The notes under the pieces were generated by a model that did not search any database, had not been told where the DNA came from, and saw nothing but the letters and a program-made list of their open reading frames with translations. This document shows, one piece after another, positions 7,887 through 17,200 of a stretch of 64,000 nucleotides of DNA. The first letter of the stretch is position 1, and each line of letters begins with the position of its first letter. The DNA is from Salinibaculum sp. SYNS191 (GTDB taxonomy: Archaea; Halobacteriota; Halobacteria; Halobacteriales; Haloarculaceae). Where the stretch lies: contig NZ_CP147838.1 in NCBI RefSeq assembly GCF_037338445.1, positions 2,108,001 to 2,172,000 of the forward strand. Direction: 5' to 3'. The translations under genes were made by a program, and so were the position numbers.

Positions 7887-9608
7887 TCAGAGGATGGTGC
7901 CGTGTTTCTTTTCCGGGCGGTCCTTCTCAACGTCCTCATAGAAGGCGAAACGTGCTTGGAGTTCCCGCCGAAGGTCGCTGGGCGGGACGATGTCGTCAAT
8001 GACGACTTCGCTCGCCATCCGGCGCACGTCAATGTCTTCGCGGTACTCCTCGCGGAGTTCCTGCTCTTTCTGCTTGCGCTCTTCCTCATCTTCGATTTCG
8101 TTGAGTTTTCGTGCGTAGACGGCGTTGATGGCGGCTTCGGGCCCCATAATCGCAATCTCGCCGCTCGGGAGGCCGATAGTCGACTCGGGGTCGTAGGCCG
8201 GGCCGCTCATCGCGTAGATGCCCGCGCCGTAGGCCTTCCGAACGACCACACACTGTTTGGGCACCGTCGCTTCGGACGTGGCGTAAATCATCCGCTTGCC
8301 CTGTTCGAGGATGCCCTCTTTTTCCACGGAAGAGCCGGCCATGAAACCCGGCGTGTCCGCGAGGTACAGAAGGGGAACGTTGTAGGCATCGCATTTCCAG
8401 ACAAACTGCGCCGCTTTCTCTGCGGCGTCCGGGAAGATAGCGCCAGCCCGCTGGGCGGGTTGGTTGGCGACGACACCCACCGGTCTGCCGTCGATGCGGG
8501 CGAAGCCGGTGAGAATCTCCTTGCCGTATTCGGGCTGGAGTTCGAACCACGAGTCGGCGTCAACGACGCGCTCGATGACGTCGGTCATGTTGTAACCCCG
8601 ATTTGGCTCTTGGGGGATGACGCCGTCGATACCGTCGGGCGAGCGCGCGGGAGCCGTCCCCGTGGTTTTGGGTGGTTTCTCGTCGCTGTTGTCCGGAAGA
8701 TAGGAGACGAGTTGGGCGACGATCTCGCGGGCGTGTTCTTCGTCGTCGGCCACGAGGTCGGCGCTTCCCGAGTATTTCGCGTGGATGTCCGGACCACCCA
8801 ACTCCTGTAGGTCGATGTCCTCGCCGGTTACCATCTGGACCATCCGCGGGCTGGCGATTGCCATCGCGCTCATCCCACGGACCATGATGGTGAAATCCGC
8901 GAAGACGGGGGTGTATGCCGCCCCTGCGATGCTCGGGCCGTAGAGGACACAGATCTGCGGGACACGCCCGGAGAGTAGTGAGTGGTTGTAGTAGTACTTC
9001 CCGATGCCCTCGCGGTTGGCGAAGAAGCCGGTCTGTTGGTCGATACGGCCGCCCGAGGAGTCCATCAGATAGAGCACCGGTTGGCCCGTTTTGAGCGCGC
9101 GCTGTTGCATCCGGAGGAACTTCTCGACCCCCTTGGCGGCCATACTCCCACGCTTGACTGTATAGTCGTTGGACATGAAGTGGACCGACCGGTCTTCGAA
9201 CTTGGCCGCACCGGTAATCATGCCGTCTGCCGGCAGTTTGTCGTCGGCGTCGAACTCCGCGAATTTGCCGTCCTCAAAGAGGAAATCGTCCCCGAACCAG
9301 AGGTCAATGCGGTCACGGACGAACAGCTTCCCTTGCTCGGGTAACTGCTCTTTGTACTTCTCCGGACCGCCTTCGAGAATCTTTTCGATTTCCGCGCGCA
9401 GGTTCTCCTCGCGCTCGGTCGGGCCGAGCGCCTCCTCGGGCTGTTGAGCCGCGGTCCCACTCTCGTCTGCCTGTTCGTAGGCCGCAGTGGCCAACTCGCT
9501 GCCGCTTTTGTTCGTCACGGTTACCTCGTCTTGGAACTGCGAAGCGAGCGCCTGCGCGATTGCTTGTGCCTGTGCGTCTGTCGTGTCGTCTGAAACTGAG
9601 ACATTCAT
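7887..9608 (-). CDS. Acyl-CoA carboxylase carboxyltransferase subunit
   Basis: A 573-residue beta-type carboxyltransferase with both crotonase-fold halves. The N-terminal half has the DSSGGRID oxyanion loop (about residues 186-193) and the C-terminal half the GAGIYAMSGPAYDP stretch (about 460-473). It transfers CO2 from carboxybiotin to an acyl-CoA. It carries about 70 extra N-terminal residues compared with typical subunits, rich in Ala, Gln and Glu. The stop of the biotin carboxylase gene lies two bases before its ATG, so the pair is translationally close. Acetyl-, propionyl- or methylcrotonyl-CoA are possible substrates; the MaoC neighbour favours the last. Confidence 0.9.
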   Translation of the reverse strand: MNVSVSDDTTDAQAQAIAQALASQFQDEVTVTNKSGSELATAAYEQADESGTAAQQPEEALGPTEREENLRAEIEKILEGGPEKYKEQLPEQGKLFVRDRIDLWFGDDFLFEDGKFAEFDADDKLPADGMITGAAKFEDRSVHFMSNDYTVKRGSMAAKGVEKFLRMQQRALKTGQPVLYLMDSSGGRIDQQTGFFANREGIGKYYYNHSLLSGRVPQICVLYGPSIAGAAYTPVFADFTIMVRGMSAMAIASPRMVQMVTGEDIDLQELGGPDIHAKYSGSADLVADDEEHAREIVAQLVSYLPDNSDEKPPKTTGTAPARSPDGIDGVIPQEPNRGYNMTDVIERVVDADSWFELQPEYGKEILTGFARIDGRPVGVVANQPAQRAGAIFPDAAEKAAQFVWKCDAYNVPLLYLADTPGFMAGSSVEKEGILEQGKRMIYATSEATVPKQCVVVRKAYGAGIYAMSGPAYDPESTIGLPSGEIAIMGPEAAINAVYARKLNEIEDEEERKQKEQELREEYREDIDVRRMASEVVIDDIVPPSDLRRELQARFAFYEDVEKDRPEKKHGTIL

Positions 9609-9610
9609 TG

Positions 9611-11374
9611 TTATTCGAGAGTGACGAGTGTGTCGCCCATGTCAACGGAGTCGTCTTCGGAGATGGGGACGCTGGCAACCGTCCCACTCGTGGAGGCGAC
9701 TACGTCGTTTTCCATCTTCATCGCTTCCAGCACGCAGACAACATCCCCTTGGGCGACCTCGTCGCCCTCGGCTACTTCGACCGAGAGAATAGTCCCCTGC
9801 ATCTCGGCTGTGACGACACCCGCCGCCGTCTGGTGACTGCCGCCGCCGTCGCTACCGCCACCGCCGCTCGCGTCGACCTGCCCACCCGTCTGTGCATGCG
9901 GCAACCCGTCTTCGACGACTACGTCGAACTTCCTGCCGTCAACTTCGACCGTCAGTTCTTGTGTCGTCGCATCGCCGCCCGCGCGGGCCGAAGAGTCACC
10001 GCCCCAGCGGTCGACAGCGTCCGCAATGTCGGCTTCCTCGACATCTTCGTCAATATATTTCGTCGTGTGGTCACCAGCCACAAAAACATCGTCGTTGAGC
10101 ATTAGAAGGTGGAAGGGAATCGTCGTGTTGACGCCCGAGACAGTGAAGTGTTCGAGTGCGCGCCTTGACCGCGCGAGACAGCGCTCTCGGTCGTCTGCGC
10201 GGACGATGAGTTTGGCTATCATTGAGTCGTAGTCGCCGGCGATTGTATCCCCCTGATTGACTGCGTGGTCAAGACGGATGCCGATGCTACTGGGCGGGTC
10301 GTACGTCTCCAAGTATCCCGGCGTCGGTGCGAAGTCGTTGGCTGGATTCTCGGCGTTGATGCGGTACTCGATGGCGTGACCCTCAATGTCGACGTCCTCC
10401 TGGTCGAACGTCAACTCTTCGTCGGCGGCGACGAGAATCTGCCAGCGGACGATGTCGATACCGGTTACTTCCTCGCTGACGGTGTGTTCGACTTGAATCC
10501 GCGTGTTGACCTCCATGAAGTAGAATTCGCCGTCTTCGACGAGAAACTCCACGGTGCCAGCGTTGGTGTAGTCGGCCGCACGGACGCCGCGACGGGCCGC
10601 CTCACCGATGTCTGCCCGGAGGTCGTCGGAGAGGGCCGGACTCGGTGCTTCCTCGATGACCTTCTGGTGGCGACGCTGGAGTGAACACTCCCGTTCCCCG
10701 AGATGCCGGACGTTGCCGTGGTGATCTGCGAGCACCTGGACCTCGATATGCTTCGGCGCTTCGAGGTACTTTTCGACGTACACTGAATCGTTGCCGAAGT
10801 ACGCCTCACCCTCACGCTGGGCGCTCTCGAAGGCTTTTTCCACCGCTGAGTCGTTGTGAACGATTTTCATCCCCCGCCCGCCACCGCCGCCTTCGGCCTT
10901 GATAGCGAGGGGATATCCATATTCTGCACCGAGGTCTCGGATTTCCTCGGCACTCTCAACCGGGTTGGTGGTGCCGGGAACGACTGGAACGTCTGCCTCC
11001 TGCATAATAGACCGGGCCTTCGTCTTCTCACCCAGTTGTTCCATCGCATCACTCGGCGGACCGACCCACGTGATGCCATCCGTACCCCTGACGCGGCGCG
11101 CGAACTCGGCGTTTTCCGCGAGGAAACCGTAGCCAGGATGGATTGCGTCGGCATCCGCCCGCTGCGCAACGTCGATAATTGTCGCTTGGTCGAGATAGGA
11201 GTCGCTGGCCGGTGCCGGCCCGACATTATACGCCTCGTCGGCGTAATCGACGTGGCCGCTGTTTCTGTCTGCGTCGCTGTAAATAGCGACGGTGTCGATA
11301 CCCAACTCCTCGCACGCGATCATAATGCGGACAGCGATTTCGCCACGGTTGGCGACGAGTAGCTTCTCGAACAT
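9611..11374 (-). CDS. Biotin carboxylase with C-terminal biotin carrier domain
   Basis: A 587-residue fusion protein. Residues about 1-445 form biotin carboxylase (ATP-grasp; glycine-rich loop [41 protein letters not shown]). The end (about 510-587) is the biotinyl domain with the target motif EAMKMEN, biotin on Lys553. A Gly/Ser-rich linker joins them. It starts the leftward operon and supplies carboxybiotin for the adjacent carboxyltransferase. The fused BCCP is usual for archaeal and actinobacterial acyl-CoA carboxylases. Its upstream region lies between this gene and an IS630 element. Confidence 0.93.
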   Translation of the reverse strand: MFEKLLVANRGEIAVRIMIACEELGIDTVAIYSDADRNSGHVDYADEAYNVGPAPASDSYLDQATIIDVAQRADADAIHPGYGFLAENAEFARRVRGTDGITWVGPPSDAMEQLGEKTKARSIMQEADVPVVPGTTNPVESAEEIRDLGAEYGYPLAIKAEGGGGGRGMKIVHNDSAVEKAFESAQREGEAYFGNDSVYVEKYLEAPKHIEVQVLADHHGNVRHLGERECSLQRRHQKVIEEAPSPALSDDLRADIGEAARRGVRAADYTNAGTVEFLVEDGEFYFMEVNTRIQVEHTVSEEVTGIDIVRWQILVAADEELTFDQEDVDIEGHAIEYRINAENPANDFAPTPGYLETYDPPSSIGIRLDHAVNQGDTIAGDYDSMIAKLIVRADDRERCLARSRRALEHFTVSGVNTTIPFHLLMLNDDVFVAGDHTTKYIDEDVEEADIADAVDRWGGDSSARAGGDATTQELTVEVDGRKFDVVVEDGLPHAQTGGQVDASGGGGSDGGGSHQTAAGVVTAEMQGTILSVEVAEGDEVAQGDVVCVLEAMKMENDVVASTSGTVASVPISEDDSVDMGDTLVTLE

Positions 11375-11696
11375 GGCTACGTCGACCCCTTTCCGTCATC
11401 GGGGGCAATGCCCCACTGACTGGCGCTCGGTACACTCGTCTCGCTCCCAGCTCGACGGCCAACTGAACCGTTGCTCCAACCGCTCCGAGAACGGTCTGGT
11501 GACTCGTCGGGCTGGGTAGAACCCACGTCGGAATGCATGCTATTGTTCCTCGTGCAATACGCCTCTCCGAATCTATTTGTAGTTTGTGTTGCCTAAAACC
11601 AAACTGGCGACAGTTCCCTCTAAGCAGTGGACTTACTCCCCACGAAGCGAGGTGCCACAACATCCAGCAATTGGTGCCAGTTGACGCCCGAGGTAC
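11375..11696. other. Upstream region of the carboxylase operon
   Basis: No gene seen. A short inverted repeat GGGGC-AAT-GCCCC (11402-11414) lies 28-40 nt before the biotin carboxylase start and could be an operator or leader hairpin. An AT-rich stretch near 11560-11575 may hold a promoter. The right edge abuts the IS630 element. Confidence 0.4.
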
Positions 11697-11708
11697 GAGT
11701 TTACTAGA

Positions 11709-12311
11709 GTGATTAGCGCAATAGCTGAATATTCAGACAGCCTATTCTCTGTGATGAACGCATCACGTCGGTTCACGGTCGTTGAGCATCTCTCGAACGA
11801 AGAATTGGACGACGCCATTGATGTGGCTCAGAAGGCGGACGAGACGCGTCTCGTCCGGCGACTCTGCTTCGTGAAGAATCTCTATGAGGGCAAGACCCAA
11901 CAGCAGGCTGGTGCAGCTGTTGGCGTCTCCCAGCCGACGAGTAGTCGCTGGGCACGCGCGTGGAATCAAGACGGGGTCGAGGGCTTACGCCCACGCTTCG
12001 GCGGCGGTCGGCCGCCGAAACCCACCCCAGCACAGTGGGACGAGATTTGCACACTCCTCGAAGACGGCCAACCGTGGACGCCACGCGAGATTCACGCACT
12101 CATCGAAGACCGCTACGGCGTTACCTACCACCCGTCACATCTCGCTCGGAAACTGCGTGCGTCGGGGATGCACTACGCGAAACCACGACCGATGGACCCG
12201 CGACATCCTGCCGACGCTGAGGAGATTCTCGCCGAGCGCCTCGGCCAGGCGCTCGGCGAAGACACAGATGAAGACGAGGAAGACCCTGTCGTGCTGGGAT
12301 TTTTTCGATGA
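11709..12311 (+). pseudogene. IS630 transposase, N-terminal part (frame 1)
   Basis: The first 200 codons give the helix-turn-helix half of an IS630 transposase (LYEGKTQQQAGAAVGVSQPT; YGVTYHPSHLARKLRASG). Translation probably begins at ATG 11754. The frame closes with TGA at 12309 just after a run of six T (12300-12305); the catalytic part continues in the +1 frame. Either the element was inactivated by one extra T, or the T run is a slippage site as in some IS630 elements. Confidence 0.7.
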
Positions 12312-12813
12312 AGCGTGGCCCCAACCGTTCGAGAACTCCCAGCGGATGTGGTCGTACGATCGGACCGTCCAGATAGAGAAACCGTTAGTCGCGGTGCCGT
12401 GGCGGTCGATTGGCTTCTACGCATTGACTGGCAAGAGCGTGATCACGTACAAAGAGCGGTTAGTCAAAGAAACGATCGTTGAGGCACTCGAGGAGATCCG
12501 CGAGCAGAATCCGCGGGGCTGGATTCTGCTCGTGGCCGACAACTATGGCTCGCATCACGCGAACCTCACCCAACAACGGGCCGACGAACTCGGCATCGAG
12601 TTCGTCTTCCTCCCACCGTATTCGCCGACGCTGAACGCGATCGAACCGCTCTGGAAAGACCTCAAGCGCGAGATTTCACCAACCATCTTTGAGGGGAAAG
12701 ACCACTTTAGAGAGTTCGTCACCGAGACGTTCCTTCGGCTGAGTCACAAGCTCAGCTTCGCTGTTGACTGGATCGAGACGTTTCTTCCCAACAATATTCA
12801 GAGGTTACAGTGA
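12292..12813 (+). pseudogene. IS630 transposase, C-terminal DDE part (frame 2)
   Basis: After the T6 run the reading continues as FFDEAW (first catalytic Asp), then VADNYGSHHA (second Asp) and YSPTLNAIEPLWKDLK (Glu), so the full DDE triad is intact if the frame is restored. It ends at the inner edge of the right inverted repeat. It has no credible start of its own at the junction, so it depends on the upstream part. Confidence 0.7.
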
Positions 12814-12837
12814 TCACTCTAGTAAACTCAGAAATAG

Positions 12838-13824
12838 TTACTCACTTTCGGAGAGACAGTCGAGAGCTGTATCAATCGCTGTTGTCAGCTCGTCGAAGAG
12901 ACAAAGAAGCGGTTGCTAAGAGACGCTTGAAGGTGTCTCCAGTACTCCTCAACAGGATTCAGCTCCGGCGAATACGACGGTAACGGCAAGAAGGTGAGGT
13001 CGTCACGGGCCGCTAGGTCCGTGACGACCGATGCCTGGAAATATGGCGCTACATCTAGAACGATAATCAAAATCATACTCGAATTCTTTGCATAATACTA
13101 AAATGAAATGTTTTGCGCACACGGCACTAACGTACTCGGTGAATCGGGAGAAAAGCAATCACCGTTCTCGGTGGTCGCGCCCAGCAGACACGTCCAGTCG
13201 CGTTGGCCAAAGAGGTCGACAGAGGGCCGATACCGCGCGGAAACAACGCGGCACGCAGCTCAACTTGCGCGGATGTCTTGGTTTGGTCGATACAGACTAC
13301 GGTGGCGTCCATCTCCCGCCGCTTTTTTTGAGGTTATCGTGGAGCTCTTCTTGCTCGCCTTCATCGGCTTCGGCGGCTGAACGGCGCGGTTTCTGATAGC
13401 TCAGTCCCGCTTCTTTCAGCAACCGCCGACAACTCGGGATTGAATACTTGACGCCGTACGTTTCTTCGAGAAAGTCTTGGGCAAGCGCCGGCGTCCACGC
13501 CGGCGCGTCGATACCGACCTCGGTGGGAGGTTCGTGAACGGTTTCTTCAAATTTCTTTTTCTGTATTTCTGATATTTTACATTTTCTTCCGGTTCTTTTA
13601 TCATCAGACACGGCCTGCTCAAGCGACCCGTCCGTGTCGAGTCGATTGAGCCAGCTGTAGATTGTTCGCCGCTGAACATCGTGCCACTCGGCTAACTCCG
13701 TTTGCGAAACACCGTTTTTGTACGCAATTGCGGCTAAGAGCCGCTGTGTCGGCCTCTTATTATCTACGTTGTCGAGGGCGTCTTGTAACTCCTCGACGGA
13801 GATCTCGTCGAGATGATTCACCAT
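12838..13824 (-). pseudogene. Degenerate IS630-family transposase
   Basis: Read leftward from the ATG at 13824, residues 1-160 give the HTH half of an IS630 transposase (ELAEWHDVQRRTIYSWLNRL; YGVKYSIPSCRRLLKEAG). The middle (VVCIDQTKTSAQVELRA, near 13310-13250) and the end (PSYSPELNPVEEYWRHLQ, near 12975) follow in two other frames, and the last residues need a further shift. At least three frameshifts make it dead. Similar GGAGA/GTCTC-containing ends near 12850 and 13835 may be worn terminal repeats. It lies directly beside the right end of the other IS630 element. Confidence 0.8.
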
Positions 13825-13860
13825 CTATTGTAACAGTCTCCGAGTAAAAAGTTCTAACGG

Positions 13861-14262
13861 CTACTACAGCACCTCATGTTCAACGTTGTATGTTCACTTC
13901 CATGATTTCCATGCTGAGTGACCTGTCTCCCCTGTGAATTTCTTGTCGACAGACCCACCGCGTTATCTCGATGAGAGCGCCCGTGTTCCACTACGACAGG
14001 ATGTCGGTAAATTACCGCATCTATTACCAATTATATTTGATTTTTAAATAATAATTCTCCGAACATGTCACTTACTTTGTAGAGCATACAACATGACTGC
14101 ACAATCACTATTGGAAGACCACCGTAATACATATGTTTCGGACAGGCCAACAAATTAAAAAATCTTATGAATGGTAAAATCTGATAGTTTATAATAATAT
14201 ACTGTGGGTTGAGAAATTGTGGTACACCATTTTGTTGAAGCGGTAGCGCGGAGGCCTCTTCC
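13861..14262. other. A/T-rich spacer between IS remnants and MCM
   Basis: About 400 bases, much A/T-richer than the MCM gene that follows, with no recognisable gene. It marks the edge between the accessory left part and the core-like MCM region. Confidence 0.5.
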
Positions 14263-17200
14263 TCAAGTCGTGCGGAGGTGGTCGGTCTTGGGTTCGTAGA
14301 CCTCGCCCTTCTGTTTGAGCTGTTCGATTTCGTGTTCTGCCTTCGAGGACTCCATCCCCGCCTCCTCGGCGCGTTCGATGATGACGTCGACGGGCGCGCC
14401 CTCGTCGTACTCCTCCTCGATGTCCTGAATCAGCGATAGCAGGTCCTTGATGCGGTCGCGCTGGCTCTTCGAGGTGCCCGTCTCGACCATGTCCGCGTCG
14501 AACTCGCCGGTCTCGGGGTCCATCCCGATGTCCTCCAGGCAATACCGCACGATGTCGACGGCGCGGGAGGCGTCCTCCTGCTCGACGGTGTCGGACAGAC
14601 GGATGCGCGCGCTGGCCTCTGCCAGACGCACCAGCGCCTCCAGTTTCCGGGCCGTGACCGGCACCGCCGCGTCCTCGTCGGACCCCCGCGCCCGGAGGTT
14701 GACGTAGAAGTCCTGAATCTCGGATTTTGCCTCCTCGGTCATCGTCGGGAAGCAGTTGCGCTTCGCGTAGGCGATGTACTTCCGCAGGAGGTCGGGTTCG
14801 ATAGTCGGCGCGACCTCCTCGGTGACAGTCTCGACCTCCTCCTCGGTGAAATTCGACGTGCTCGTCTCGGTGCGGTGGGTGTGGAGTTCGCCCGCGTAGT
14901 TCGTCTGGATGATGTGCTCTGCGAGGTTGGCGTCCTCCTCCTCGTCGGGCTGGTCGGTGACCGTGAAGATGAGGTCGAACCGCGAGATGAGCGCCGGCTC
15001 AAGATTTATCTGCTCCCCAATAGGTTCGTACTGGTCGAAGCGGCCGTATTTGGGGTTTGCAGCGCCCAGAAGCGAGCATCTCGATTTGAGTGTGGCGTTG
15101 ATGCCGGCCTTGGAAACCGAAATCGACTGCTGCTCTAATGCTTCGTGCATGGCAGAGCGGTCGTCGGAGTTGTGGACGACCATCCCGTTCGCGAGGAAAT
15201 TGTGCGTCCCGTCGACCGTGAGGTCGTAGACCTTCGGCTCGCGGCGGTCGTCGAGTTCGGCGACGAGCGTCCGGATGCGGTCGCGCTCGTTCTCGATAAG
15301 GCTGAACGTGACGTCACGGACAGTCTCGAACGACTCGCCGTCGACGACGCCGTGGAACCAGCGCGAGACGGTCGACCCGTCCACGTCCATCCGGGCCGCG
15401 ATATCCTGGAATGAGAGGCCGTGACGGTCGAGTTCGGCCCGGAGCGAGTCCCACGAGTCGGCACTCGGTTCCACCGCGAGGAGGTCGGTCGCACGGGAGT
15501 ACGCATCGTCTTCGTCGGTACCGAGAATGTCGGCGAGACGGTGACGGAGCACAGCGAGGCGGTCGTCGCCGACCGACGGGTCGACGCTGTCGACGGAGTC
15601 TACTCGCCGCCACTTCACGTCACCGCGGACGAGGTCGCGGAGTCGGTCGAGGTCTGTCTCGGCCGCCGCGCTGGTAATCGTTCGAAGCGTCTGCCGAACG
15701 ACTGTCCGAAGCGTGTCGTCGCTTCCCCACGCCCTCGATACGCGTTGCTGGGAGTAATCGCTCCCCTGGGCAATCTCGCTCTGCGAAACGTGGTAGCGCT
15801 CTTTCAGCGTCGACAGCGTGTCCCACGAACAGGGCGTGGAGAGGGTTTCGTGGTCGGTCACAGCCCGGTCGCGGCGCTCCTCGAAGCGGTCGAGGACGCG
15901 CTCGGCCTTCGAGAGCGAGAAGTTGGCGTCGCCGTTCTCGAAGTTACAGTAGGTTGCATCAGTGAGGCCACACTCCGACTGATGTAGTCGGAGCGAGTCT
16001 CGTGCCTCCGCGAACAGGTGACCACACTCAGGAAGCACGTCGAGAATCGTCCGGTCTCCGGAGACACGGTCGCAGACGGCATCGAGCGCCTCCTGTTTCC
16101 GCGCCAGCGTGAATCCAACGTGTCGGTTGAACGCCGCGAGCGAATCTGCCGCCGTGATTGCGAGGATGTAGAGGTCGCGACCCTCGTCGCGTTCTCGGTG
16201 TTGTATCTGGCTGGTCACGCCGAATTCCGAGAGGAGCATCTTCGCACCCAGCAGGAGTTCGTAACTCGCCGAGTAGATGGTCACGTTCCGGTCGTCGACG
16301 TTGCCTTCGGCGTCAGCAAGCGCCCGAAGGAACGCCGCTTTCACGTCGGCGTCGCCTTGCAACACCGCGGCCGGAGCGCGCTTGCCCTCGTACGTTTCGA
16401 GATTGAGTCCGGCGGCCAGCAACTCGTCGACGTATCGCTTCCCGTGGAGTCGGACTGTCTCGACGCCATCAGCGCGCTGCTCGCTCGGGTGGCGAACCGG
16501 CGTGGCGTCGAAGGCCTCACGACACGCGCGCTCGAAGTCGGCGAGCAGTTCTTCCTCCGAGTTTATGAACCGGATGCCGTAGCTCCCCTCGTCGCGGTTG
16601 TAGTATACGTTCCCGTCGCCGGCGACGTACCCCATGAGCGCCCCGAGAGCAGGCGTCGTCTGTGAGGCGATGTCGCCTGCACCGCTGGGAGTCGTGACGG
16701 CAGCACCCCCGTCGGAGGCGGGCTGTGGTATCGAATCGGGGACATAGACCCAGTCGCCGGACTCCAGGTCGGCCGCCGGCCGTTCGGCGCGGCGACCCTC
16801 GTCGAGAACAAAGAATGGATGGTCGGCGGTCGCCGTGACTGACTCCCCGGATTCGAGCGTTACCTCGCGAAGCGCAGACGGGGCCTCGTATTCGTGTACC
16901 GCCGTCACATCGCGTGTCGTCAACTGTCCGTCGTCGGTCATCGTCCAGACGGTTGCGTCGATATCTCTCAGGATTCGACCCCGCTCTTTCTGCTCTCCGT
17001 CACCGTCTGCATCAGCACTGAGCGCTACCTCTCGAATGGGCACGATACCGTCGCCTGTGTTGACGAGCGTCTCGCCCGTCACACATTCCATCTTATCCAG
17101 TTCGTCGACAGCGGCGATGCCCTTGTCTGCGAGCACGAGCGCACCCGCTTCGAGCGTCCACTGCTGGCCGTCGCCGAAGTCATCGCGTACCGCCGCAGCG

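Larger units (their letters stand above)
11704..12822 (+). mobile_element. IS630-family insertion sequence, 1119 bp
   Basis: The ends are inverted repeats: CTAGAGTGAT at 11704 and ATCACTCTAG ending at 12822. Both are flanked by TA (11702-11703 and 12823-12824), the target duplication typical of IS630/Tc1 elements. Outside the TA the flanks are GAGTT and AACTC, so the empty site would be the palindrome GAGTTTAAACTC and the apparent inverted repeat extends to 17 bases (11697-11713 and 12813-12829). The element carries one transposase reading frame broken in two. Confidence 0.8.

Noticed and set aside
11402-11414. Terminator hairpin
   Set aside because: The GGGGC/GCCCC repeat lies upstream of the biotin carboxylase start and has no T-run; it may be an operator but not a terminator.
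14263-14700. Replication origin near mcm
   Set aside because: No orc1/cdc6 gene and no set of origin recognition repeats were seen around the MCM gene.
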